From contig VEND01000021.1 of the NCBI GenBank assembly GCA_009711765.1, positions 1-37,791 on the forward strand: a stretch of 37,791 nucleotides of DNA, given 5' to 3'. Numbering within the stretch: position 1 is the first letter of the stretch; every line of letters begins with the position of its first letter. This DNA comes from Bacillota bacterium (GTDB taxonomy: Bacteria > Bacillota > Clostridia > Tissierellales > MES13). The notes beneath the pieces were generated by a model, which saw nothing but the letters and a program-made list of their open reading frames with translations, was not told the origin of the DNA and ran no database searches. Shown piece after piece: positions 26,642-34,789 of this stretch. Both the position numbers and the translations under genes were made by a program.

Positions 26642-28052
26642 AAAAAATATAAAAGAAATAAATACATTTAAAGAAACAAGGGATGAAATAGTATTAAAAA
26701 CAATAGAATTAATAAAAATACCCAGTGTTAATTCCAAACCAACAAAAAAAAGGCCTTTTGGAAAGGGAATTGATGATGCTCTTAAGTATATATTAACCTT
26801 ATGTAACGATTTAGGATTTCGGACTAAATATATAGATGGCTATTGTGGTTTTGCAGAGATAGGCGAGGGTAAAGAGATGTTAGGGATACTTGTGCATCTT
26901 GATGTTGTGCCAGAAGGGCAGGGGTGGAGTTATCCCCCCTTTGGTGCAGAAATACATGATGGGAAAATATATGGTAGGGGTGCTACAGATAATAAAGGTC
27001 CAATTATTGCAGCTATATATGCAATGAAATCAGTACTTGATAGTAAGATGAAATTAAATAAAAGAGTTAGAATAATTTTTGGAACAGATGAGGAAAGAAA
27101 ACGGGAAGGTATAAAATATTATCTTAAAAAAGAGAAAGAGCCAACTCTCTCTTTCACACCAGATGCTGTATATCCTGTAATAAACTGTGAAAAGGGAAAT
27201 ATGATTTTTAAAATTAAAAGGAAATTTATAAAAAATGAAAATGAAAAAGAGCTAAAAGTAATTTATATAAAGGGTGGAACTAGGGCTAATATCGTTTCAG
27301 ATTATTGTGAAACGTTAATAGAAATAAAATCAGAAAAACTTATTAGTCAGATAGATAAAAAATTAAAAGAATATTTATTAAAAACAGGTTGTAATATTAA
27401 AATGAATGTAAATAAAAGAAACATTACTTTAAAATCTTTTGGCGTTTCAGCCCATGGAGCATATCCCTTAGCAGGAGAGAATGCTATATCAAATTTACTT
27501 TTATTTCTAAATAGTATTAAAGATTTAGATGGAGAAATTAAAAGTTTTATAAACTTTTATTCAAAACATATTAATCATGAGTACAGTGGACATTCGTTAG
27601 GATGTAATTTAAAAGATAATGTATCTGGAGATTTAATACTTAATGTTGGGTGCGTTAATGTAAATACCCATAAAGGAGAATTATTAATTAATATAAGATA
27701 CCCAGTAAGATATACATCTACTGTAGTTTATAATTGTATGGAAAATGTATTAAAGCAATATGGTTTAAAAATAGAAGAGATAAAGGATTCAAAGCCCCTT
27801 TATATGTCTGAAGATAATTATTTAGTAAAAAAGTTAATGAAAGTTTACTCACAAATTATGGGTAATAATATGAAACCGAAGACAATAAATGGTGGGACTT
27901 ATGCTAGAACAATGAATAATACAGTTGCATTTGGGCCAATTTTTCCAGGGAAAGATGCTCATATCCATGAGAAAAATGAAAATATAGTAATAAAAGATCT
28001 ATTATTAAATTATAAAATTTTTAAAGAGGTAATAAAAGAAATATGTAGTTAA
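26631..28052 (+). CDS. M20 family dipeptidase (PepV-like)
   Basis: A 473-residue cytoplasmic zinc peptidase of the M20 family, closest in layout to PepV. Metal-site motifs are ILVHLDVVPEGQGW (His89, Asp91), GRGATDNKGP (Asp120), FGTDEER with Glu154 and Glu155, FTPDAVYPV with Asp178, and a C-terminal PGKDAHIHEKNE that supplies the last His. A lid domain lies between about residues 190 and 370. It would cleave dipeptides brought in with help of the OppA-like protein. TTG 26631 overlaps the end of that gene by 11 bases, a sign of translational coupling, so it shares the sigma-54 promoter. A terminator follows at 28079-28105. Confidence 0.9.
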   Translation: MKNKKNIKEINTFKETRDEIVLKTIELIKIPSVNSKPTKKRPFGKGIDDALKYILTLCNDLGFRTKYIDGYCGFAEIGEGKEMLGILVHLDVVPEGQGWSYPPFGAEIHDGKIYGRGATDNKGPIIAAIYAMKSVLDSKMKLNKRVRIIFGTDEERKREGIKYYLKKEKEPTLSFTPDAVYPVINCEKGNMIFKIKRKFIKNENEKELKVIYIKGGTRANIVSDYCETLIEIKSEKLISQIDKKLKEYLLKTGCNIKMNVNKRNITLKSFGVSAHGAYPLAGENAISNLLLFLNSIKDLDGEIKSFINFYSKHINHEYSGHSLGCNLKDNVSGDLILNVGCVNVNTHKGELLINIRYPVRYTSTVVYNCMENVLKQYGLKIEEIKDSKPLYMSEDNYLVKKLMKVYSQIMGNNMKPKTINGGTYARTMNNTVAFGPIFPGKDAHIHEKNENIVIKDLLLNYKIFKEVIKEICS

Positions 28053-28078
28053 GAATTAAGTCTAGTTATCTTTATTTT

Positions 28079-28105
28079 AAGGGGCACATATCTGTGTCCC
28101 CTTTT
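28079..28105 (+). terminator. Rho-independent terminator of the peptide-use operon
   Basis: AAGGGGCACA pairs with TGTGTCCCCTT, with one bulged T, and the 3' arm ends in a short T run. It separates the sigma-54 operon from the amidohydrolase gene. Confidence 0.8.
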
Positions 28106-28186
28106 ATTGTTCTTTTTATTATTCCTTAGAAGGTAAAAAGAGAGTATGTATAGAAGGATATATTTGTAAGGCAAAGGAGGATTAGT

Positions 28187-29806
28187 ATGAAACTGATGGC
28201 AGATAAATTATTTTATAATTGCAATGTAATTTCCATGGAGAATAGAAGAATAGATTTTTTTGCAATAAAAGATGGGAAAATAATTAAAACTGGGGAAAAC
28301 GATGAATTAAATGAATGGAAAGTAAAATCTAATGAAATTATAGATTTAGATAAAAAGACAGTACTTCCGGGTTTCATAGATTCACATATGCATCTTTTAT
28401 CCTACGGAATAAAAAAGGAAAAACAAGTAGATTTAAAGAATGTTGAAACTATTGATGAATTGATAAATAAAGTAAAAGAATTTATTGAAGAAAAAAATAT
28501 TAAACCAGGTGAATGGATAGTAGGAGCTGGTTGGAATCATGAGAAGTTTCCCTATAAAAAGTTGCCAACCAGATATGATTTAGATAAAGCTTCTAAAGAG
28601 CATCCAATGTTTTTTTATAGAACTTGTTATCATATATGCTGTGTTAATAGTAAAGCTTTAAAGGTTGCTAAAATAAACGAAAAAACTAAAATACCTGAAG
28701 GAGGTAACATTGATACAGACAAAGAAGGTAAACCTACAGGAATAATTAGGGAAAATGCCATTGATTTAATAAATGAAAGAATACCTGTTATAGATGATAA
28801 AGAAGAAATAAAAAAAATAATTAAAAAAAGTTGTAAAGATTTATCTAAAGTTGGAATAACTACTGTACATACTGATGATTTTTCCTATGTTAAAGATAGA
28901 AAAACACTTTTAAAAGCATTAAAGGAATTAGAAAGTGAAGGAAAGTTACCTGTTAGAATGATTTTACAATTAAGAGCCTCTAATATGGATGATTTAAATT
29001 TTTACAAGGAGTTAAAGATGCAATCTTGGCAAGGTAGCGATAAATTAAGATATGGGCCAATAAAAATTATAGGGGATGGTTCACTAGGATCTAGGACAGC
29101 AGCATTAAATGAATCATACAGTGATGAATTAGATAATAAAGGTATACTTACAATAGAACCTAAAAAATTAAGTGAAATTATAACTAATGCTTTTAAAAAA
29201 GGGTTTGATATAGCTGTACATGCAATAGGGGATAGAATTACTGATTTGATATTAGACATTTATAAAAGGAATAGTACTCTTATAAGTAAAAAAGGGTTAA
29301 GACCCTCAATAATACATTGTCAAATTTCTAGTGAAGATATTATAAATAAATTTAAGGAAAATAATATTATAGCAAACATACAACCTATATTTTTAAATAC
29401 TGACTGGACTATGGTAGAAAAAAGAGTCGGTAAAAAGAGAGCTAAATATAGTTATTGTTGGAAAAAGTATTTAAAAAGAGGTGTTCTTTGTGTAGGAGGA
29501 TCAGATGCTCCCATAGAACCATTTAATCCGATTTATGGTATATATTCAGCAGTAATTAGAAAGGATTTAAGAGGCTTTCCAAAAGGTGGGTGGCAATCAG
29601 AGGAAAAATTGTCAGTGGATGATGCTATAAAACTATTTACATATAACTCAGCTTATTTATCAAAGGAAGAAAATATAAAGGGAAGTATAAAGGAAGGAAA
29701 ATATGCAGATTTTATTGTACTATCAGAAAATATAAAAGAAATAGCTAAAGATAAAATTAAAGATATAAAAATAATCAAGACCTATGTTGGAGGTAAGAGA
29801 GTTTAG
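28187..29806 (+). CDS. YtcJ-like amidohydrolase
   Basis: A 539-residue cytoplasmic metal-dependent hydrolase of the amidohydrolase superfamily, YtcJ-type (amidohydrolase 3). The first metal motif is FIDSHMHLLSYG (His67, His69). Later family marks are TTVHTDDFSY, GDGSLGSRTAALNESYSDE, IAVHAIGDR and GGSDAPIEPFNPIYGIYSAV, with the C-terminal strand KEGKYADFIVLSENI typical of the small beta domain. The natural substrate is unknown; the family includes enzymes acting on N-substituted formamides and similar amides. AAAGGAGG lies upstream of ATG 28187. It follows the sigma-54 operon but is cut off from it by a terminator, so it is probably expressed separately or by readthrough. Confidence 0.85.
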   Translation: MKLMADKLFYNCNVISMENRRIDFFAIKDGKIIKTGENDELNEWKVKSNEIIDLDKKTVLPGFIDSHMHLLSYGIKKEKQVDLKNVETIDELINKVKEFIEEKNIKPGEWIVGAGWNHEKFPYKKLPTRYDLDKASKEHPMFFYRTCYHICCVNSKALKVAKINEKTKIPEGGNIDTDKEGKPTGIIRENAIDLINERIPVIDDKEEIKKIIKKSCKDLSKVGITTVHTDDFSYVKDRKTLLKALKELESEGKLPVRMILQLRASNMDDLNFYKELKMQSWQGSDKLRYGPIKIIGDGSLGSRTAALNESYSDELDNKGILTIEPKKLSEIITNAFKKGFDIAVHAIGDRITDLILDIYKRNSTLISKKGLRPSIIHCQISSEDIINKFKENNIIANIQPIFLNTDWTMVEKRVGKKRAKYSYCWKKYLKRGVLCVGGSDAPIEPFNPIYGIYSAVIRKDLRGFPKGGWQSEEKLSVDDAIKLFTYNSAYLSKEENIKGSIKEGKYADFIVLSENIKEIAKDKIKDIKIIKTYVGGKRV

Positions 29807-29930
29807 GAAAATTACAAAATTAGTAACGTTAGATATTTTAGTTTTTATTATTTTAGTAGTTAATATAATAATAAAGACTTAAAGAAAAAATAAATGAAAT
29901 AAAAATCAATTTAGGAAGGTGGATTATTAA

Positions 29931-30571
29931 ATGGGTTTAACTCAAAATGAATATTGGGATAAAATTGCATTTGATAAAGAATTTTTTACTCCATTTCAAA
30001 TTGAGACCTTTAAAAAAAGTGTTAAGAAAGAAGCAAGGGTACTTGATATTGGGTGTGGATATGGAAGAACACTAAATGAACTTTTGTTAAATGGATATAG
30101 TAACTTATATGGAATCGACTTTTCTAAAGAGATGATAAAACGGGGAAAATTATTAAATGTAAACCTAGATTTAATTGTTCAGAAAAATAGGAACTTACCT
30201 TTTAAAGATAATACATTTGATGCTATAATTTTATTAGCTGTATTAACTTGCATACCCTTTGATAAGACCAAAGATTTTTAATTGATGAGATAAAATGAGT
30301 GTTAAAAAAAGATGGAGTATTGTATGTTAATGATTTTTTATTAAATAATGATGAAAGAAATTTAAATAGATATAATGCTTTTAAAGAAAGATACAATAAA
30401 TATGGAGTTTTTGAATCTTCAGATGGTGGTGTATTTAGACATCATAAAGAAATATATATATAAAGAATGATATCTTCCTTTGAAAAGATTAGATATAAAA
30501 AAGTTGTATATACAACAATGAATGGTAATAAATCAAAAGGTTTTTACTATTTAGGGAGAAAAAAATATTAG
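29931..30571 (+). pseudogene. Class I SAM-dependent methyltransferase gene with three disabling changes
   Basis: The first 116 codons are intact: EYWDKIAFDKEFFTPFQIE, then motif I VLDIGCGYGR and YGIDFSKEMI. The frame must shift near 30276 to continue as FLIDEIK. It then meets TGA at about 30296, reads VLKKDGVLYVNDFLLNNDE and on to HHKEIYI, meets TAA at about 30461, and ends RMISSFEKIRYKKVVY to GFYYLGRKKY with a stop at 30571. Together these cover a complete methyltransferase of about 213 residues. One frameshift and two stops mean the gene is decayed. The first fragment keeps the SAM site but lacks the last strands of the fold. Confidence 0.8.
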
Positions 30572-30577
30572 TATTTA

Positions 30578-30627
30578 AACAAAGCTTTCATTATTCTAAA
30601 AGTATGAGAAATAATGAAGGCTTTGTT
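30578..30627. terminator. Bidirectional terminator between convergent genes
   Basis: An 18-base arm, AACAAAGCTTTCATTATT, pairs with AATAATGAAGGCTTTGTT with one G-U pair, around a 14-base loop. It lies between the plus-strand methyltransferase pseudogene and the minus-strand amidase gene and could end both transcripts. Confidence 0.75.
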
Positions 30628-30646
30628 ATTAGAGAGTTTAAACTTA

Positions 30647-31456
30647 TTAAAGCTTTTGTTCATCTTCATTAATTAAATCTTTATATTTAATAATGGCTTC
30701 AGATATTGCCCTAGCACATTTATTTTTACCCTCTAGTGATTTTAAATATTTAGTATCTTTATTGTTACTTAGATAACCTAATTCTATAAGTACCGATGTG
30801 GCATTGGTATTTTTTAAGACAAAAAGTTTTTTCTCGGATTCATATTTTAAACCTCTATTTTCTGTAAAGTTAATCATTGTAAGATTATTACTTATAAATT
30901 TTGCTAATTTTTCATCTTCAGTATCTTTAAACCTACACCATACTTCAGAACCTCTAACTTTAGGTGAATCATCATAATAATTACAATGTATTGAAACAAA
31001 AATGTCAGCATTATTATTATTAGATATATCACATCTTCCCTTTAAGGAATCAGGTTGGCTTTTCCAGGGAGTAGTATCATCCTTTCGGGTGTATAAAATA
31101 TTTATATCTTGATTTTCTAATATTTGACCAATCTTAAGAGAAACATCTAAAGCTATATCCTTTTCATACACATCTAAATTTTCATTATAAGTTCCATTAT
31201 CATATTCGCCATGACCAGCATCTATACATACTGTAAATCGGTCCTTAGATAATGAAGGTTTTAGTGAGGTGTTATTTTCTGTTTTAGCTTTGAAATCATT
31301 ATTGCAACTTCTTATTAAAAGAATAGAGCATATCAAAATCAGAAAAAATAATAAGCTGATAAATCGCCTGCGTCGTTTTCTTCTGGCAATTCTTCTTTTC
31401 TTTCTTAAACGGATTCGTCTATTTATTTCTTCAGAAGTAAGTTGTTTATATTGCAA
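30647..31456 (-). CDS. N-acetylmuramoyl-L-alanine amidase (Amidase_3, CwlD-like)
   Basis: A 269-residue cell-wall amidase that cuts the bond between muramic acid and the peptide stem. The Amidase_3 zinc site is complete: CIDAGHGEYDNG (His82), Glu98, VSIHCN (His157) and catalytic Glu225 in IELGYLSN. Residues 33-50 form one membrane helix, so the enzyme is anchored with its catalytic part outside. The cytoplasmic N-terminus is very basic, with 15 Arg/Lys in residues 13-31. CwlD in sporulating bacteria makes cortex muramic-delta-lactam; identity with CwlD is only suggested. TTG 31456 follows AAGGAGATGA on the minus strand. A strong promoter lies at 31528-31556. Confidence 0.85.
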   Translation of the reverse strand: MQYKQLTSEEINRRIRLRKKRRIARRKRRRRFISLLFFLILICSILLIRSCNNDFKAKTENNTSLKPSLSKDRFTVCIDAGHGEYDNGTYNENLDVYEKDIALDVSLKIGQILENQDINILYTRKDDTTPWKSQPDSLKGRCDISNNNNADIFVSIHCNYYDDSPKVRGSEVWCRFKDTEDEKLAKFISNNLTMINFTENRGLKYESEKKLFVLKNTNATSVLIELGYLSNNKDTKYLKSLEGKNKCARAISEAIIKYKDLINEDEQKL

Positions 31457-31527
31457 AGAATCATCTCCTTATGTATGGAATGATTTAATTTAAAAAGCAG
31501 ATTAAAATTAAATAGATTAACGAATCT

Positions 31528-31556
31528 AGTATACTTTACTTACCATTAAGTGTCAA
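31528..31556 (-). promoter_or_regulatory. Sigma-A-type promoter of the amidase gene
   Basis: On the minus strand, TTGACA (complement of 31551-31556) and TATACT (complement of 31528-31533) are 17 bases apart. This is close to the full consensus and faces the amidase start at 31456. Confidence 0.85.
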
Positions 31557-31660
31557 CTAATTAAAAAATTAATATTTAGGCTGTTTAATTTAAGTATAAT
31601 ATAATAAAATATAATTAAATTTTTATTTTAATATAGGAGCATTCCTGTTATAAAGTAAAA

Positions 31661-31740
31661 TGAGGTTTGAAAAAAATAGAACCTCACGGTAAAATTTGAG
31701 ATGTAAGTTGCTCAGTAGGTAACTACAAATCAAATTTTAC
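31661..31740 (+). ncRNA. Candidate IS110 guide (bridge) RNA region
   Basis: Upstream of the transposase start are two stems: TGAGGTTT (31661-31668) with GAACCTCA (31679-31686), and a perfect 11-base helix, GTAAAATTTGA (31689-31699) with TCAAATTTTAC (31730-31740), around a 30-base internal region. IS110-group elements are known to code a structured bridge RNA in the leader before the transposase. This region is shorter than the published example, so it could be only part of one. No guide pairing could be tested. Confidence 0.4.
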
Positions 31741-31754
31741 AGGAGGTTTCTATA

Positions 31755-33040
31755 ATGAAGTATACACAAAATTATAAGATTTCACAAGTGACAGAAAGAA
31801 CATTAATTATTGGGGTTGACATAGCTAAGAAAAAACATTTTGCAAGAGCATTTGATTGGCGAGGAATAGAATTAGATAAAGTGATTAATTTTTCATCTAA
31901 TTCAAAAGGATTTAAAGAATTTGACCAATGGGCTCAAGATGTTGCAAATACTCATGGTAAAGATAAAATAATTGTAGGTTTAGAACCTACAGGACATTAT
32001 TGGTTTACATTTGCATCATATGTAAGTAAAAGAGATAAAAAAATTGTACAGGTAAATTCATATCATGTGAAGAAAGCTAAAGAACTAGATGATAATACTC
32101 CAAGCAAAAACGATCGTAAGGTCCTAAAACTATTGCAATGCTTGTTAAAGATGGAAGATATCTAATACCTTATTTTCCAAAAGGGAAATATGCTGAAATG
32201 CGAAAAGCTTTTGAAATAAGGGAAGTTTATCTAAAGAAAATGTGGTCGGTTAAAAATCGTATTAAAAGATGGTTTGATATATATTTTCCAGAATTCACAC
32301 AGGTATTTAAGAGTTGGGAAGGAAAAACAGCTTTAATGACACTTGAAAATTTTCCAATACCAGGAGAAATAGCTAGTATGAGTGCAGAAAATATTTTGAG
32401 TGTATGGAGAAAAAAGGTGAAACGTGGAGTTGGTATTAAAAAGGCGAAGTCCTTAGTAGATGCAGCTAAAAAATCAGTAGGAGTGACCGAAGGTCTTGAT
32501 ATGGCAAAGTATGAATTAGAGTGTATTTTGGATGAATATAATGCAATACGCAGGAAATTAGATAATACAGAACAAAGAATGGAAACTTTATTAAAATTAA
32601 TTCCAAAAGCAGAAAAAATATTGAGCATAAAAGGAATTGGACCTATAACTGCTGCAGGCTTTATTGCAGAAGTTGGTGATATATCACGTTTTAATCATCC
32701 TAAACAAATTATAAAGCTTGCAGGGCTTAATTTAAGGGAAAATAGTTCAGGAAAACATAAAGGAAAAACTACAATTAGTAAACGTGGCAGAAAACGCTTG
32801 AGATCTTTGCTTTTTAGAGCGATACTACCATTAGTAGGTAAAAACCAAGAATTTAAAAAGCTGCATAAATACTATACAACAAGATCTAAAAAACCTTTAA
32901 AAAAAATGCAGTCACTTATAATATTATGTTGTAAGTTAATCAGAGTATTTTATGCATTAATAACTAAGGGATTAGAATATAGTCCAGAGAAGTTAATGTC
33001 AGATATTCATAGACCTAAAAATTATAAACAGGTAGCATAA
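31755..33040 (+). pseudogene. IS110-family transposase with a single-base frameshift
   Basis: Two frames join into one transposase of about 428 residues. The N-terminal DEDD RuvC-like domain has GVDIAKKKHFARAF and GLEPTGHYW. The C-terminal Tnp_20 (IS116/IS110/IS902) domain has LSIKGIGPITAAGFIAEVGD and LAGLNLRENSSGKHKG, with the nucleophilic Ser region. The frame changes at 32120-32122: AAGGTCC replaces the expected AAGGATCC, which destroys an Asp in NDRKDPK of the DEDD site. The total length is one base short of whole codons, as expected for a single deletion. ACAGGAGG at 31740-31747 precedes ATG 31755. Both products alone should be inactive. Confidence 0.85.
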
Positions 33041-33043
33041 GAA

Positions 33044-33166
33044 TAACATCGCTCAAAAAAGAATACATCGGCTGTAAAAGGGTGTCAAGGGCAAGAAGCA
33101 AGTCTTTGCAATGCAAACCCTTGACACCCTTTTACAGCCGATGTAAAGAGCAACTAGGCGATGTTA
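33044..33166. repeat. Large nested palindrome downstream of the IS110 transposase
   Basis: Two 27-base arms (33065-33091 and 33118-33144) are exact reverse complements around a 26-base loop. Outside them TAACATCGC (33044-33052) pairs exactly with GCGATGTTA (33158-33166). The arms carry TTGACA reading outward on both strands. The structure starts four bases after the transposase stop. It may belong to the IS right end, be the palindromic target of insertion, or be a strong terminator. Confidence 0.85.
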
Positions 33167-33224
33167 AGTAAAAATTTTAAATATTCGTTTTTAAATCTAA
33201 TGTTTTAGAATGAAACTTGATAAA

Positions 33225-33390
33225 ATGAGCCGGATAAGTCAGCGAAGATATAATCCATAAGGGCAATGACCCAGTAAAGGAGCATGGCTGACGTCCACCT
33301 CATGGGAGGCTGAACGAAGGAATTTAGGCTACGAGCCAGTGAGACATGGGAGGTTGCGCCCCCTGAGTAAATGTGGATTCCTGATGGCCA
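33225..33390 (+). ncRNA. Candidate structured non-coding RNA in a GC-rich island
   Basis: About 160 bases have roughly 52% G+C by my count, against a strongly AT-rich surrounding, and no reading frame. Possible helices are GTCAGC (33238-33243) with GCTGAC (33287-33292), a small GGG/CCC hairpin inside it (33261-33272), CCTC/GAGG (33298-33309), GGCT/AGCC (33327-33337) and AGGAAT (33318-33323) with ATTCCT (33377-33382). The strand is assigned by the downstream hairpin and is uncertain. It starts at an ATGA, which would fit a HEARO (IscB omega-RNA-like) element without its ORF, but I cannot confirm the family. Confidence 0.5.
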
Positions 33391-33392
33391 AA

Positions 33393-33443
33393 ATATGGAA
33401 AATTAAGGTGAGGTTTATTTGAATAACCTTTCATATTCCATAT
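33393..33443 (+). terminator. Hairpin after the RNA-like island
   Basis: ATATGGAA (33393-33400) pairs with TTCCATAT (33436-33443), and GGTT/AACC segments can pair inside. No long T run follows, so it may be a leader hairpin rather than a terminator. Confidence 0.4.
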
Positions 33444-33562
33444 ATATACATAAATGTAACCATGAGGATAATTATTTAGAATCATTGCTTGAATTGAAGG
33501 TGAAATTCTAAGAATAAGTGAGAAAAACGAAGAAAATAAAAGTATATAGAGGGAGGATTTAT

Positions 33563-34699
33563 ATGATTTTATATATAAAAGATGTTTTGAAATTAGAGGA
33601 ACTTAAAGGGTTTAAAGTAATGGCAGGGAAAGAGGGGCTTACTAATGAAGTAAAGAGGGTTGGTATTTTAGATTATGAAACTAAAGAGATGATAGGAAAA
33701 AATTTCAATAAAGGGGAATTTATAATAAGTACTTTACTTATTATAAAGGATGATATTAATAAATTATATAGTATAGTAAAAGAACTAATATCTATAGGAG
33801 TCAGTGGATTAGCAATTAAAAATATATATTTCAATAATATACCAGAAAATGTTATTAAACTTGCAAATGAAAATGATTTTCCAATAATGATATTTAGTGA
33901 TACTTATTTTGAAAATATTATAACTTTAATAACTAATATAATTAATGAAAAGGAAGAAAATAAAATATTAGAATTAAAGATAGATAATATCTTATTCAAT
34001 GATTTAAACCCTAGGGAGATTAAAAAAATTGCATATGAAATAAATGAAAGTTTTAAAGAAAAAAATGTAGTTACTTTTATAAAGAAAAAAAGTAACAAAA
34101 AACTAAAAGGACAACTAACTATAACTGATGATATTTATAGTAAAATAATAGCTTATAAAAAAGGATATCTTATTATAGATACATTTGAAAAAATAGAATC
34201 AAAAAGTATTAAGGATATTATCCTTAAGAAACTAGAAAACCTAGGGATTACAAAAAATGACTATTTTATAGGAATAAGTTCTTTACATGAGGAATTAAAA
34301 GAATTACATTTAGCAATAAAAGAAAGTATGTACTCTTTAAAATATTCATCAATATATGATAATAATATAACTATTTTTAATGAAATTGGAGCTAATAAAA
34401 TATTATTACCCCTTATTGATAATCCATGGATTGAAAAATATTGTGATGAGATGATAAAACCAATAATAACTTATGATAATAAGAATGATACTGAAATGTT
34501 AAAAATGGTTAGATCATTCATAGAGAATAATGGTAATATTAAAGCTACAGCAAAGGAAATGCATCTACACGATAATACAATAAGATATAGATTAGATAAA
34601 ATAAAAGTTTTATTAAACAAAAGTGTAAAAATTAAACATTTTTATGAAGAACTAGCCATTGCAATTAGGATATATAATATTAAAAAGAAGTCTTTGTAA
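33563..34699 (+). CDS. PucR family transcriptional regulator
   Basis: A 378-residue cytoplasmic regulator. The N-terminus (about 1-125) matches the PucR/purine catabolism regulatory domain: LYIKDVLKLEELKGFKVMAG, then RVGILDYE and FIISTLLIIKDD. The C-terminus (about 320-378) is the PucR-type helix-turn-helix: VRSFIENNGNIKATAKEMHL followed by HDNTIRYRLDKI. The middle is a GGDEF-like region typical of CdaR/PucR proteins. ATG 33563 is preferred, with GGGAGG at 33551-33556, over an upstream in-frame GTG at 33518. Such regulators usually respond to nitrogen compounds and control adjacent genes. The DMT transporter gene 90 bases downstream is a possible target. Confidence 0.85.
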   Translation: MILYIKDVLKLEELKGFKVMAGKEGLTNEVKRVGILDYETKEMIGKNFNKGEFIISTLLIIKDDINKLYSIVKELISIGVSGLAIKNIYFNNIPENVIKLANENDFPIMIFSDTYFENIITLITNIINEKEENKILELKIDNILFNDLNPREIKKIAYEINESFKEKNVVTFIKKKSNKKLKGQLTITDDIYSKIIAYKKGYLIIDTFEKIESKSIKDIILKKLENLGITKNDYFIGISSLHEELKELHLAIKESMYSLKYSSIYDNNITIFNEIGANKILLPLIDNPWIEKYCDEMIKPIITYDNKNDTEMLKMVRSFIENNGNIKATAKEMHLHDNTIRYRLDKIKVLLNKSVKIKHFYEELAIAIRIYNIKKKSL

Positions 34700-34789
34700 A
34701 TATTACAAAATTCATAATTAATAATTTCAAAAATTACAACCCCTAAATCCTTTTAAATATAGTATTATATTAATGAAGGAGGTGTAATT

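Larger units (their letters stand above)
31640..33170 (+). mobile_element. IS110-family insertion sequence (ends uncertain)
   Basis: The element is recognised by its transposase (31755-33040). IS110 elements lack ordinary terminal inverted repeats, so I cannot fix the ends: the limits given enclose the structured leader on the left and the nested palindrome on the right. The transposase carries a one-base deletion, so this copy cannot move on its own. Confidence 0.6.
33041..33562. other. Intergenic region with palindrome, RNA-like island and hairpin
   Basis: The 522-base gap contains no credible gene. It holds the nested palindrome 33044-33166, an AT-rich spacer, the GC-rich island 33225-33390 and a hairpin at 33393-33443, before the PucR-type regulator gene. 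Confidence 0.6.

Noticed and set aside
29931-30571. UGA recoding in the methyltransferase
   Set aside because: A frameshift and a TAA are present in addition to the TGA, so decay explains all three.
31755-33040. Programmed frameshift in the IS110 transposase
   Set aside because: IS110 transposases are normally single-frame, the junction has no slippery A or T run, and the total length is one base short of whole codons.
33225-33390. Group II intron or T-box/cobalamin riboswitch
   Set aside because: No domain V-like hairpin, no GTGYG start, no T-box bulge and no cobalamin core could be found; only short shared words such as GAGCCAG occur.
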